Shown piece after piece: positions 1 through 13,653 of a stretch of DNA of 64,000 bases. Position 1 is the stretch's first letter. Each line of letters begins with the position of its first letter. Source of the DNA: Streptomyces sp. AC512_CC834 (GTDB taxonomy: Bacteria > Actinomycetota > Actinomycetes > Streptomycetales > Streptomycetaceae); the NCBI RefSeq assembly GCF_019049325.1, contig NZ_JAGMUO010000014.1:186001-250000 (forward strand). Reading direction: 5' to 3'. The notes under the pieces were generated by a model. That model did not search any database, was not told where the DNA came from, and saw nothing but the letters and a program-made list of their open reading frames with translations. The translations under genes were made by a program, and so were the position numbers.

Positions 1-78
1 ACGGGTACGCATACGCAGCCGGAAACCGTGGGTCTTCGCACGGCGGCGGTTGTTCGGCTGGAAGGTGCGCTTGCTCAC
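1..78 (-). CDS. rpmH: 50S ribosomal protein L34 (5' part; runs off the left edge)
   Basis: The minus strand reads [20 protein letters not shown] and continues to residue 26, the invariant N-terminus of ribosomal protein L34, a small Arg/Lys-rich protein of the large subunit. The start is GTG at 78-76, with a GGAG ribosome-binding site a few bases upstream. About 19 C-terminal residues lie outside the window. It is divergent from dnaA, the classical bacterial rpmH-dnaA arrangement; rnpA normally follows rpmH but would also lie outside. Identification is certain from sequence and position. Confidence 0.96.
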   Translation of the reverse strand, partial: MSKRTFQPNNRRRAKTHGFRLRMRTR

Positions 79-455
79 TCGGGGGCTCCAGAAAGAATCG
101 GGGTTGGCGGGGTGCCGTCCTGGCTGTCACCGTGCGCCCACGAGTAGCTCGCGTTACGCCCGAGTGCACCGCTTTTCGATCACCTTGGACGTGACCTGTG
201 CCCATCGGAGGCAGGCGGCAGCAGCCATCGACAACTCGACCTGGTCACGGTACGTGGGACTGCGCCATTCGGTCAAACCAACGGTGACCGGGAGACACTT
301 GTCCACAGGCTGGGGACAACAACTTGAACCCTACCCGTCGCGCTGACTACCGTGACTGGACTCCGGATTCGTTCCCTTATCCCTGCCCCACCCGAGTTTC
401 ATCCCGACCCGTCCCCGAATCACACCTTCGAGGGACTCGTGAGAGAGCGTGCCCT
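79..455. promoter_or_regulatory. rpmH-dnaA divergent intergenic region with DnaA boxes
   Basis: This 377-bp gene-free stretch separates divergent rpmH and dnaA, so it must hold both promoters. A perfect DnaA box TTGTCCACA lies at 299-307, and an inverted near-match (TGGGGACAA, reverse complement TTGTCCCCA) follows at 311-319. Two closely spaced boxes upstream of dnaA fit the known autoregulation of dnaA by its own product. The dnaA start has only a purine-rich stretch (GAGAGAG, 441-447) as ribosome-binding site. I could not place -35/-10 elements with confidence. Confidence 0.75.
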
Positions 456-2456
456 GTGGCTGACGTACCTGCCGATCTTGCCGCAGTGTGGCCACGCGTA
501 CTGGAGCAACTTCTCGGGGAGGGCCGCGGGCAGGGCGTCGAGTCGAAGGACGAGCACTGGATCCGACGCTGCCAGCCCCTCGCGCTGGTCGCCGACACCG
601 CCCTGCTCGCAGTACCGAACGAATTTGCGAAGGGCGTACTGGAGGGCCGCCTCGCCCCGATCGTCAGCGAGACCCTGAGCCGCGAATGCGGCCGCCCGAT
701 CCGCATCGCGATCACCGTCGACGACACCGCGGGCGACCCCACCCCCGGCCCCACCGGCCCCACCGGCCATTCCGGCCATTCCGGCCCCACTCCGCAGGCG
801 CCGCCCTCCCGCCCCCAGTCCCGCTACGAGGAGCCCGAACTCCCCGGCCAGGGCCGCGAGGAGTACCGCGACCGCGACGAGTACGAGGGATACGGCCGCA
901 GCCGCGCCGACCAGCTCCCCAGCGCACGCCCCGCCTACCCGCAGGAGTACCAGCGCCCCGAGCCCGGCTCCTGGCCGCGCCCGCCGCAGCAGGACGACTA
1001 CGGCTGGCAGCAGCAGCGCCTCGGCTTCCCGGAACGGGACCCCTACGCGTCCCCGCCGCAGGAGTCGTACGGCCAGGAGCCACCGCCGTACTCCCACGAC
1101 GCGTACCAGCAGGACTACCGCCCGCAGCCCCCGGAACGCCCGTCGTACGACTCCCAGCGCGGCGACTACGAGCAGTCCCGCAGCGAGTACGACAAACCCC
1201 GCGGCGACTACGACAAGGCCCGAGGCGACTACGAGCAGTCCCGGGGCGACTACGACCAGCCGCGAGGGGACTACGAGCAGCGCGGCCCCCGCCGGGACCT
1301 GCCCGCGCCGCCGGCCGGCTCCGGGCACGTCCACCGCGGCGGCCCCGTCGGCCCCGGACCCGCCACCGGGGCGCCCGGCCCGCTGGCCGCCCAGCCCGCG
1401 CCGGCGACCGGCCCGGGCGAGCCGACCGCGCGCCTGAATCCGAAGTACCTCTTCGACACCTTCGTCATCGGCGCCTCCAACCGCTTCGCCCACGCGGCGG
1501 CCGTCGCCGTCGCCGAGGCGCCCGCCAAGGCGTACAACCCCCTCTTCATCTACGGGGAGTCGGGACTCGGCAAGACCCACCTCCTGCACGCCATCGGGCA
1601 CTACGCGCGCAGCCTCTACCCGGGCACGCGCGTGCGCTACGTGAGCTCGGAGGAGTTCACCAACGAGTTCATCAACTCCATCCGCGACGGCAAGGGCGAC
1701 AGCTTCCGCAAGCGCTACCGCGAGATGGACATCCTGCTCGTCGACGACATCCAGTTCCTCGCGGACAAGGAGTCGACGCAGGAGGAGTTCTTCCACACCT
1801 TCAACACCCTCCACAACGCCAACAAGCAGATCGTGCTCTCCTCCGACCGGCCGCCCAAACAACTGGTCACCCTGGAGGACCGGCTGCGGAACCGCTTCGA
1901 GTGGGGACTGATCACCGACGTCCAGCCGCCCGAACTGGAGACGCGCATCGCGATCCTGCGCAAGAAGGCGGTGCAGGAACAGCTCAACGCCCCGCCCGAG
2001 GTCCTGGAGTTCATCGCCTCCCGGATCTCGCGCAACATCCGCGAGCTGGAGGGGGCGCTGATCCGGGTGACGGCGTTCGCGTCGCTCAACCGGCAGCCGG
2101 TGGACCTGGGCCTCACCGAGATCGTCCTCAAGGACCTGATCCCCGGCGGCGAGGACTCGGCGCCCGAGATCACGTCCACGGCCATCATGGGCGCGACCGC
2201 CGACTACTTCGGACTCACCGTCGAGGACCTGTGCGGCACCTCGCGCGGCCGCGCGCTGGTGACGGCCCGGCAGATCGCCATGTACCTGTGCCGCGAGCTG
2301 ACGGACCTCTCGCTGCCCAAGATCGGCGCGCTGTTCGGCGGCCGGGACCACACCACGGTGATGCACGCCGACCGGAAGATCCGCAATCTGATGGCCGAGC
2401 GGCGCTCCATCTACAACCAGGTCACCGAGCTGACCAACCGCATCAAGAACGGCTGA
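456..2456 (+). CDS. dnaA: Chromosomal replication initiator protein DnaA
   Basis: DnaA binds the 9-mer boxes of oriC and melts DNA to start replication. The protein is 666 aa, longer than the roughly 450-500 aa usual in most bacteria. Domain I (start [12 protein letters not shown]) covers about residues 1-90. Domain II (about 90-325) is a very long Pro/Tyr/Gln-rich linker with six 7-residue repeats. Domain III is AAA+, with Walker [10 protein letters not shown] near residue 368 and Walker [11 protein letters not shown]. Domain IV ends with the box-binding signature [15 protein letters not shown]. The GTG at 456 was chosen because the open frame upstream to 324 is not DnaA-like, and VADVPADL is the usual Streptomyces start. 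A hairpin and oriC follow directly. Confidence 0.98.
1158..1283 (+). repeat. Six 21-bp tandem repeats inside dnaA domain II
   Basis: Six consecutive 21-bp units (1158, 1179, 1200, 1221, 1242, 1263) each encode a heptapeptide of the form RGDY(E/D)(Q/K)x, covering DnaA residues 235-276. Units differ by a few substitutions but keep the frame. The array lies in the flexible linker between the DnaB-contact domain and the AAA+ domain, so copy number can vary without breaking a fold. Confidence 0.9.
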
Positions 2457-2475
2457 CGGCCGCCGGCACCGGCAC

Positions 2476-2508
2476 AAGGGCGCCTCTGGACACCCCGGGG
2501 GCGCCCTT
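2476..2508 (+). terminator. Hairpin downstream of dnaA
   Basis: A perfect 9-bp stem (AAGGGCGCC at 2476-2484 with GGCGCCCTT at 2500-2508) and a 15-nt loop start 20 nt after the dnaA stop. There is no U-tract, as is common for Streptomyces terminators. It would separate dnaA transcription from oriC. Confidence 0.6.
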
Positions 2509-2572
2509 CGCGTGCCCGGGCGGCCGTACAGCCGTGCTGTCCGCTGTTCGAATACCTGCGAGGTTACGGCCG

Positions 2573-3080
2573 TCCTCCACAGATTCGGCCAGTTTTTTCC
2601 GTCCACAGCTTGGGGACTGGGAAGTTGTCCCGATCCTGTCCACAGGCCAGGGTGTTGAGAGATCATCAGACCAGGTCAGGCCCCTGTGGATTCGTGGACA
2701 AAGGATCTCCACAGGCTGTGGACGACGAAATGATCCACAGGCTGTGCGTTCAGTTGTCCACGTGCAACCCACAGGATGGAGCAAGTTGTCCCCAGCGATC
2801 ACCAGCTTCTCCACATGCCTGTCCACTGTTCGGCAACACGACGCGCCCTGTCACCACGTCGAGTGAAAGCCGTCACATCAGGGTGCCTGGTTGGGCTGTG
2901 GGAAACATGGGTAAAGCTGGGGACGGCCCTGGGGAGAAGTCGCCCCTGCCTGTGCACGGAGTGTGCAGAACTTTCTGTTCTCCACAGATACGCCCGGTTG
3001 TCCACCGGCTCCGCCCACAGGCCCGGTGGATAAAATTCCTGCTCTGACCTGGGAAAACGAGGTTATCCACGGTATCCACA
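2573..3080. other. oriC: Chromosomal replication origin oriC (about 18 DnaA boxes)
   Basis: The dnaA-dnaN intergenic region has no gene but is dense in DnaA boxes. Forward boxes start at 2573, 2599, 2636, 2705, 2731, 2754, 2786, 2807, 2819, 2978, 2998, 3063 and 3072. Reverse boxes start at 2685, 2693, 2717, 2897 and 3025. Most match TTGTCCACA at 7-9 positions; weaker ones are at 2786, 2819 and 2897. They form two clusters (2573-2827 and 2978-3080) around a sparser middle, as described for Streptomyces origins. The most A/T-rich run is TAAAATTCC at 3031-3039. The DNA from 3081 to dnaN at 3326 has no further box and should contain the dnaN promoter. Confidence 0.95.
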
Positions 3081-3325
3081 GGCCCTACTACTACTAGCAA
3101 CTAGAGAGAGAGCGGAATCCGTTTCGAAGCGGGTCCTGTGCACAACTCGCCCTCTCGAGGCCGACCGCCCCTCGTCACGACTTGACCCCGAACGGCACCT
3201 ACTGTCAGTGGGGTGCGTCAGACTGGTCCCCGGTGCTCTGCCCCTCACGGGGACCGACGGCACCGACTCAGACGACGAAGGCCAGGCAGGGCGAGCAGCG
3301 CCGGCAACAGCAGGAGGCGGCAACA

Positions 3326-4456
3326 GTGAAGATCCGGGTGGAACGCGACGTACTCGCGGAGGCAGTGGCCTGGGCGGCTCGCAGCCTCCCGGCCCGTCCG
3401 CCGGCGCCGGTCCTCGCGGGCCTACTGCTGAAGGCCGAGGAGGGGCAGCTAAGCCTGTCCAGCTTCGACTACGAGGTCTCGGCGCGGGTTTCGGTGGAGG
3501 CGGAGATCGAGGAGGAGGGCACGGTCCTCGTCTCCGGCCGTCTGCTCGCCGACATCTCCCGCGCCCTGCCCAACCGGCCGGTGGAGATTTCCACAGACGG
3601 TGTACGGGCGACGGTGGTCTGCGGCTCCTCGCGGTTCACCCTCCACACCCTGCCGGTGGAGGAGTACCCGGCGCTGCCGCAGATGCCGGAGGCGACGGGC
3701 ACGGTCCCCGGCGAGGTCTTCGCCTCGGCCGTGCAGCAGGTGGCGATCGCCGCGGGCCGCGACGACACGCTGCCCGTCCTGACCGGTGTGCGCATCGAGA
3801 TCGAGGGCGACTCGGTGACGCTGGCCTCCACCGACCGCTACCGCTTCGCGGTCCGCGAGTTCCTGTGGAAGCCGGAGAACCCGGAGGTCTCCGCGGTCGC
3901 CCTGGTGCCCGCCAAGACGCTCCAGGACACCGCCAAGGCGCTGACCAGCGGCGACCAGGTGATCCTGGCGCTGTCCGGTTCGGGCGCGGGCGAGGGCCTG
4001 ATCGGCTTCGAGGGCGCCGGGCGCCGGACGACGACGCGTCTGCTCGAGGGTGACCTCCCGAAGTACAAGACGCTGTTCCCGACGGAGTTCAACAGCGTCG
4101 CCGTGATCGAGACCGCGCCCTTCGTGGAGGCCGTCAAGCGTGTGGCCCTGGTCGCGGAGCGCAACACTCCGGTGCGGCTCAGCTTCGAGCAGGGCGTGCT
4201 CATCCTGGAGGCCGGCTCGAGCGACGACGCGCAGGCTGTGGAGAGGGTGGACGCCCAGTTGGAGGGCGACGACATCTCGATCGCCTTCAACCCGACCTTC
4301 CTGCTGGACGGGCTGAGCGCCATCGACTCGCCGGTGGCCCAGCTATCCTTCACGACGTCCACGAAGCCGGCGCTGCTCAGCGGCAGGCCCGCGGTGGACG
4401 CCGAGGCGGACGAGGCCTACAAGTACCTGATCATGCCGGTGCGGCTGAGCGGCTGA
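3326..4456 (+). CDS. dnaN: DNA polymerase III beta subunit (sliding clamp)
   Basis: The beta clamp encircles DNA and tethers the replicative polymerase. The 376-aa product starts MKIRVERDVLAEAVAWAARS and has the three similar clamp domains of about 125 residues each. It ends with the family-typical YLIMPVRLSG, and the usual clamp length is about 365-380 aa. Start GTG at 3326 is preceded by CAGGAGG at 3311-3317; the open frame upstream to 3182 lacks clamp similarity. It lies directly downstream of oriC. A 226-bp gap to gnd contains one more DnaA box (CTGTCCACA, 4506-4514). Confidence 0.98.
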   Translation: MKIRVERDVLAEAVAWAARSLPARPPAPVLAGLLLKAEEGQLSLSSFDYEVSARVSVEAEIEEEGTVLVSGRLLADISRALPNRPVEISTDGVRATVVCGSSRFTLHTLPVEEYPALPQMPEATGTVPGEVFASAVQQVAIAAGRDDTLPVLTGVRIEIEGDSVTLASTDRYRFAVREFLWKPENPEVSAVALVPAKTLQDTAKALTSGDQVILALSGSGAGEGLIGFEGAGRRTTTRLLEGDLPKYKTLFPTEFNSVAVIETAPFVEAVKRVALVAERNTPVRLSFEQGVLILEAGSSDDAQAVERVDAQLEGDDISIAFNPTFLLDGLSAIDSPVAQLSFTTSTKPALLSGRPAVDAEADEAYKYLIMPVRLSG

Positions 4457-4682
4457 GCGGCTGAGGCTGCCCAGCGGTTGGCCCAGCGGCCCGCTTCGTC
4501 GGCGGCTGTCCACAGGGTGGGAAAGAACCCGCAGGTGAGGGCGTACGTCTGAGCGCGTATGCCCACAACTGTGCACGGGCGTCCGGGTTTAGGCTCGGCG
4601 CGGGTACGTAAGTGCCGCGGCACGCATCCGGCGGGTACGGAGGTGCCGCCTTGCCACCTCGCACACCTAAGGAACGCAACTG

Positions 4683-5561
4683 ATGGAGCTCGGTCTCGTC
4701 GGCCTCGGCAAGATGGGCGGCAACATGCGCGAGCGGATCCGCCGCGCGGGCCACACCGTCGTCGGATACGACCGCAATCCGGACCTCGCCGACGTCCACA
4801 GCCTGGAAGAGCTTGTGGGCAAGCTCAGCGCCCCGCGCGTGGTCTGGGTGATGGTCCCGGCCGGCGAGGCCACGCAGGCCACCGTCGACCGGCTCGGTGA
4901 GCTGCTGGAGCCCGGCGACGTCGTCGTGGACGGCGGCAACTCCCGCTGGACGGACGACGAGAAGCACGCGGAGGAGCTGGCAGCCAAGGGCATAGGCTTC
5001 GTCGACTGCGGCGTCTCCGGCGGCGTGTGGGGCCTGGAGAACGGCTACGCGCTGATGTACGGCGGCGACGCGGAGAACGTCGCCAGGGCGCAGCCGGTCT
5101 TCGACGCCCTCAAGCCGGAGGGCGAATTCGGGGCGGTGCACGCAGGCAAGGTGGGTGCGGGCCACTTCGCGAAGATGGTCCACAACGGCATCGAGTACGC
5201 GATGATGCAGGCCTACGCCGAGGGCTGGGAGCTGCTGGAGAAGGTCGACTCCGTGGACAACGTCCGCGAGGTCTTCCGGTCCTGGCAGGAGGGCACGGTG
5301 ATCCGTTCCTGGCTGCTCGACCTGGCTGTCAACGCGCTGGACGACGACGCGCACCTGGACGGGCTCCGGGGTTACGCACAGGACTCCGGTGAGGGACGCT
5401 GGACTGTGGAGGCGGCGATCGACAACGCGGTGCCGCTGCCCGCGATCACGGCGTCCCTCTTCGCGCGGTTCGCGTCCCGGCAGGACGATTCGCCGCAGAT
5501 GAAGATGATCGCCGCGCTGCGGAACCAGTTCGGCGGGCACGCGGTCGAGAAGAAGAAGTAG
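4683..5561 (+). CDS. gnd: 6-phosphogluconate dehydrogenase, decarboxylating (short form)
   Basis: It oxidises 6-phosphogluconate to ribulose 5-phosphate and CO2 in the pentose phosphate pathway. The 292-aa protein has an N-terminal dinucleotide-binding fold ([12 protein letters not shown], residues 4-15), the substrate motif [16 protein letters not shown] near 113-128 and the catalytic stretch [15 protein letters not shown] near 163-177. At this length it belongs to the short, homotetrameric class rather than the roughly 470-aa dimeric class, and that class often prefers NAD+. An AAGGA ribosome-binding site at 4669-4673 precedes ATG. Its place between dnaN and recF is standard in Streptomyces and probably reflects positional conservation. 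Confidence 0.95.
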   Translation: MELGLVGLGKMGGNMRERIRRAGHTVVGYDRNPDLADVHSLEELVGKLSAPRVVWVMVPAGEATQATVDRLGELLEPGDVVVDGGNSRWTDDEKHAEELAAKGIGFVDCGVSGGVWGLENGYALMYGGDAENVARAQPVFDALKPEGEFGAVHAGKVGAGHFAKMVHNGIEYAMMQAYAEGWELLEKVDSVDNVREVFRSWQEGTVIRSWLLDLAVNALDDDAHLDGLRGYAQDSGEGRWTVEAAIDNAVPLPAITASLFARFASRQDDSPQMKMIAALRNQFGGHAVEKKK

Positions 5562-5625
5562 GCAACACCCGAAGGTCAATGCCCGAGGGTCCACACCCGA
5601 AGGTTGGGGAGGTCGGCGCACGACC

Positions 5626-6747
5626 ATGCACGTCACGCATCTGTCGCTGGCCGACTTCCGTTCGTACGCCCGGGTCGAGGTGCCCCTGGACCCGGGCGTC
5701 ACCGCCTTCGTCGGCCCGAACGGGCAGGGCAAGACGAATCTCGTCGAGGCGGTCGGCTATCTCGCCACCCTCGGCAGCCACCGGGTCTCCTCCGACACCC
5801 CGCTGGTGCGCATGGGTGCCGAGCGTGCCGTGATCCGCGCCCAGGTCAGACAGGGCGAGCGGCAGCAGCTCATCGAGCTGGAGCTGAACCCGGGCAAGGC
5901 CAACCGTGCCCGCGTCAACAGGTCCTCGCAGGTCAGGCCGCGTGACGTACTCGGCATCGTGCGTAGCGTGCTGTTCGCGCCGGAGGATCTCTCGCTGGTG
6001 AAGGGCGATCCCGGTGAGCGGCGTCGTTTCCTGGACGAGCTGATCACCGCCCGTTCGCCGCGGATGGCCGGGGTGCGCGCGGACTACGACCGGGTGCTCA
6101 GGCAGCGCAACACCCTGCTGAAGTCGGCCGCGCTCGCTCGCAGGCACGGCGGCCGCACGATGGACCTGTCCACGCTGGACGTCTGGGACCAGCATCTCGC
6201 GCGCGCGGGAGCGGAGCTGCTCGCCCAGCGCCTCTCCCTGATCGCGGCCGTGCAGCCGCTGGCCGACAAGGCGTACGAGCAACTGGCCCCGGGCGGCGGT
6301 CCCCTCGCCCTGGAGTACAAGCCGTCGGCGCCCGGCGAGGCGCACACGCGCGAGGACCTGTACGAGCAGTTGACGGCCGCGCTCGCCGAGGCGCGCAAGC
6401 AGGAGATCGAGCGGGGCGTCACGCTGGTGGGGCCGCACCGGGACGATCTGCTGCTCAAGCTCGGCTCGCTGCCCGCCAAGGGCTACGCGTCCCACGGCGA
6501 GTCCTGGTCGTACGCGCTGGCGCTGCGGCTGGCGTCGTTCGACCTGCTGCGGGCGGAGGGCAACGAACCGGTGCTGGTGCTGGACGACGTCTTCGCCGAG
6601 CTGGACGCGCGGCGCCGGGAGCGGCTGGCCGAGCTGGTGGCGCCCGGTGAGCAGGTGCTGGTGACGGCCGCGGTCGACGACGACGTGCCGCGGGTGCTGG
6701 CGGGGGCTCGGTTCACGGTGGCGGAGGGGACGGTGGAGCGCGTATGA
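5626..6747 (+). CDS. recF: DNA replication and repair protein RecF
   Basis: RecF is an SMC-like ATPase that loads RecA at single-strand gaps with RecO and RecR. The 373-aa protein has Walker A GPNGQGKT at residues 30-37 and the ABC-type signature in the [14 protein letters not shown] segment. Walker B is [14 protein letters not shown] in the C-terminal third. A GGGGAGG ribosome-binding site at 5605-5611 precedes ATG 5626. The stop overlaps the start of dciA by 4 nt (ATGA), so the two genes are translationally coupled. Confidence 0.97.
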   Translation: MHVTHLSLADFRSYARVEVPLDPGVTAFVGPNGQGKTNLVEAVGYLATLGSHRVSSDTPLVRMGAERAVIRAQVRQGERQQLIELELNPGKANRARVNRSSQVRPRDVLGIVRSVLFAPEDLSLVKGDPGERRRFLDELITARSPRMAGVRADYDRVLRQRNTLLKSAALARRHGGRTMDLSTLDVWDQHLARAGAELLAQRLSLIAAVQPLADKAYEQLAPGGGPLALEYKPSAPGEAHTREDLYEQLTAALAEARKQEIERGVTLVGPHRDDLLLKLGSLPAKGYASHGESWSYALALRLASFDLLRAEGNEPVLVLDDVFAELDARRRERLAELVAPGEQVLVTAAVDDDVPRVLAGARFTVAEGTVERV

Positions 6748-7310
6748 GCGCGGACGAGCCGGGCCCCGCGAAGCCTTCCGGTGGCCGTGAGGGGAGTGGT
6801 CCGGAGCCCTCGGGCGTCGATCTCGCGCGCGTGGCGCTCAGGGCGGCGCGGGAGGCGGCACGCGCGCGTGGGGACGCGGCGCAGCAGAAGAAGCAGGCGC
6901 GGCGCGGGGGTCTGCGCTCCGGGGCGCGTGCCGACGGCCGTGATCCGATGGCGCTGGGTTCGGCGATCAACCGGCTGATCACCGAGCGCGGCTGGGAGAC
7001 GCCGGCGGCGGTGGGCGGGGTGATGGGCCGTTGGCCGCAGATCGTCGGTGAGGACGTGGCGAAGCACTGTGTGCCGGAGCGGTACGACGAGGACGAGCGG
7101 GTGCTGGTCGTGCGCTGCGACTCGACGGCCTGGGCGACGAATCTGAGGTTGCTCGCCCCGACGCTGGTGGCTCGCCTGAACGAGGATCTGGGGCACGGAT
7201 CGGTGCGGATGATCAAGGTGTTGGGGCCGGGGGGCCCGGGCGGTCCGGGGCGGCGTTACGGGCCGTTGCGGGCGCCGGGCAGCCAGGGTCCGGGCGACAC
7301 CTACGGGTGA
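6744..7310 (+). CDS. dciA: DciA-family (DUF721) protein, probable replicative helicase loader/partner
   Basis: The 188-aa product has a charged, disordered N-terminus (about 1-70) followed by the DUF721 domain: [20 protein letters not shown], then [17 protein letters not shown] and [20 protein letters not shown]721 proteins are now known as DciA, which helps DnaB load in bacteria without DnaC. The gene lies between recF and gyrB in many actinobacteria. The Gly-rich tail after residue 165 is low complexity. The start overlaps recF. Family assignment is firm; the loader role is inferred from studied homologues. Confidence 0.88.
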   Translation: MSADEPGPAKPSGGREGSGPEPSGVDLARVALRAAREAARARGDAAQQKKQARRGGLRSGARADGRDPMALGSAINRLITERGWETPAAVGGVMGRWPQIVGEDVAKHCVPERYDEDERVLVVRCDSTAWATNLRLLAPTLVARLNEDLGHGSVRMIKVLGPGGPGGPGRRYGPLRAPGSQGPGDTYG

Positions 7311-9805
<2,495 letters not shown>

Positions 9806-9864
9806 GTCGGTCCCGGCCGACCGCACCAGTCGGCTGACCGCACCAGGAAGGACCTTCACCAGCA

Positions 9865-12459
<2,595 letters not shown>

Positions 12460-12477
12460 CACGAGGAGAGAGTCATC

Positions 12478-13203
12478 GTGAGCGGAGCCACGGGCGCCGG
12501 ATCGGCCGGTACCCCCACGGGTACGGAAACGGGCGGCGGCGGCCGTGGCTCAGCCGCGCGTGCGACGGATTCGCACACGACTCAACTGCGCAAGATCGAC
12601 GACGGAGCGACCGATTCGCACTCGGCGAGCTCGTCCAAGACGCATGGATCCCAGGGGGGAACTGTGACGGACACCCGAGGCCAGCAGACACAAGCGGCGG
12701 CCTCGCCGCTGCCGGGAGAACGGCAGCCTCAGCAGCAGGGCGGGCCCTACCACCCGCCGCAGGCATACCAGACCCAGGGCGGCAACGCGTCCGCCGTGCG
12801 CCGCCCGCGCACCGGCGCCCGCACCACGCCCCGCGTCCGCAAGGCACGCCTGCGCGTGTCGAAGGCCGACCCGTGGTCGGTGATGAAGGTCAGCTTCCTG
12901 CTCTCCATCGCGCTCGGCATCTGCACCATCGTCGCGTCCGCCGTGCTGTGGATGGTCATGGACGCCATGGGCGTCTTCTCGACGGTCGGCGGCACCATCT
13001 CCGAGGCCACCGGATCGAACGAGTCCAACGGCTTCGACCTGCAGTCCTTCCTGTCACTGCCCAACGTGCTGCTGTTCACGACGGTCATCGCGGTCATCGA
13101 CGTCGTCCTCGCGACGGCCCTGGCCACGCTCGGCGCGTTCATCTACAACCTGTCCGCCGGCTTCGTCGGCGGCGTGGAGCTGACGCTCGCCGAGGACGAG
13201 TGA
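12478..13203 (+). CDS. DUF3566 membrane protein of the gyrase operon
   Basis: The 241-aa protein has a long hydrophilic, Gly/Ser/Gln-rich N-terminus (about 1-130). The conserved DUF3566 domain follows: RKARLRVSKADPWSVMKVSF, a membrane segment LLSIALGICTIVASAVLWMV (about 141-160), an extracellular loop, and a second segment VLLFTTVIAVIDVVLATALA. It ends LTLAEDE. The gene downstream of gyrA is conserved in actinobacteria (the Rv0007 position in Mycobacterium tuberculosis), but its function is unknown. GTG 12478 follows GAGGAGAG at 12462-12469. The N-terminal half is poorly conserved in kind, so the exact start is less certain than the domain. Confidence 0.9.
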   Translation: MSGATGAGSAGTPTGTETGGGGRGSAARATDSHTTQLRKIDDGATDSHSASSSKTHGSQGGTVTDTRGQQTQAAASPLPGERQPQQQGGPYHPPQAYQTQGGNASAVRRPRTGARTTPRVRKARLRVSKADPWSVMKVSFLLSIALGICTIVASAVLWMVMDAMGVFSTVGGTISEATGSNESNGFDLQSFLSLPNVLLFTTVIAVIDVVLATALATLGAFIYNLSAGFVGGVELTLAEDE

Positions 13204-13241
13204 TCCGCGAGTGATCCGCGACTGATCTGAGACTGATCCGC
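13198..13241 (+). repeat. Four 11-bp tandem repeats across the DUF3566 stop codon
   Basis: Units of the form GA(G/C)TGATCCGC start at 13198, 13209, 13220 and 13231. The DUF3566 stop codon (13201-13203) lies in the first unit. The array fills the short spacer before the tRNA-Ile promoter. Confidence 0.75.
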
Positions 13242-13278
13242 GCGCCGTCCGCGCTCTCCGGCCCCGTGACAACCGATT

Positions 13279-13307
13279 TTGGGACTGCCCGCCTCGTGCG
13301 CTAATCT
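13279..13307 (+). promoter_or_regulatory. Promoter of tRNA-Ile
   Basis: TTGGGA (13279-13284) and TAATCT (13302-13307) are separated by 17 bp, a good match to the vegetative sigma (HrdB) consensus. The predicted start is near 13314, about 34 nt before the mature tRNA. Confidence 0.65.
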
Positions 13308-13347
13308 TCAGGAGTCAGCGCGCGGGACATACACCGCAGAGCGCGGC

Positions 13348-13424
13348 GGGGCTATAGCTCAGTTGGTTAGAGCGCATCCCTGATAAGGATGAGGCCACAG
13401 GTTCAAATCCTGTTAGCCCCACCA
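13348..13424 (+). tRNA. tRNA-Ile (anticodon GAT)
   Basis: A cloverleaf folds with acceptor GGGGCTA/TAGCCCC, D-arm GCTC-AGTTGGTTA-GAGC, anticodon loop CTGATAA (GAT), T-arm with GTTCAAATC and an encoded CCA at 13422-13424. It lies just after the gyrase operon, the conserved actinobacterial position. A rho-independent terminator follows. Confidence 0.97.
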
Positions 13425-13433
13425 GCACGAAGA

Positions 13434-13462
13434 CCCTCAGCCGGATCCGGTTGGGGGTTTTT
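13434..13462 (+). terminator. Terminator of tRNA-Ile
   Basis: The stem CCCTCAGCCGGA/TCCGGTTGGGGG (13434-13457; G-U pairs close two positions) is followed by five T residues at 13458-13462, a classical intrinsic terminator. Confidence 0.8.
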
Positions 13463-13517
13463 GGCGTTTACGGCTCTCGGGGCTGCCGTGCGGTGCGGGG
13501 CGGTGGGCGTGAAAAGA

Positions 13518-13555
13518 CCCGACCGCTGGCGACGGGGGATGCGCCAGCGGTCGGG
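13518..13555 (-). terminator. Terminator of the nSTAND-WD40 gene
   Basis: A perfect 14-bp stem (13518-13531 with 13542-13555) has a 10-nt loop. On the minus strand it is followed by TCTTTTC, so it suits the large minus-strand gene ending at 13654. The rest of the gap from the tRNA to that gene shows nothing else. Confidence 0.75.
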
Positions 13556-13653
13556 CTGTGGCCAAGGCTAACAAGGCGGGGTGCGTGGTGGGTGCCGACT
13601 GGTCGGTCGGGCCTCGGTGATGTGACAGGGATCACGTGTTTCCTGGAGGGCGT

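Noticed and set aside
420..2666. 748-codon open frame antisense to dnaA
   Set aside because: Val/Arg/Gly/Leu-rich composition without any domain. It is the usual mirror frame of a high-GC gene, and dnaA on the plus strand has full motif support.
488..2866. 792-codon plus-strand frame overlapping dnaA and part of oriC
   Set aside because: Arg/Pro/Ala-rich shadow frame running into the DnaA-box region; no motif.
3182..3205. TTGACC with TACTGT as a dnaN promoter
   Set aside because: The spacer is only 12 bp, too short for a sigma-70-type promoter.
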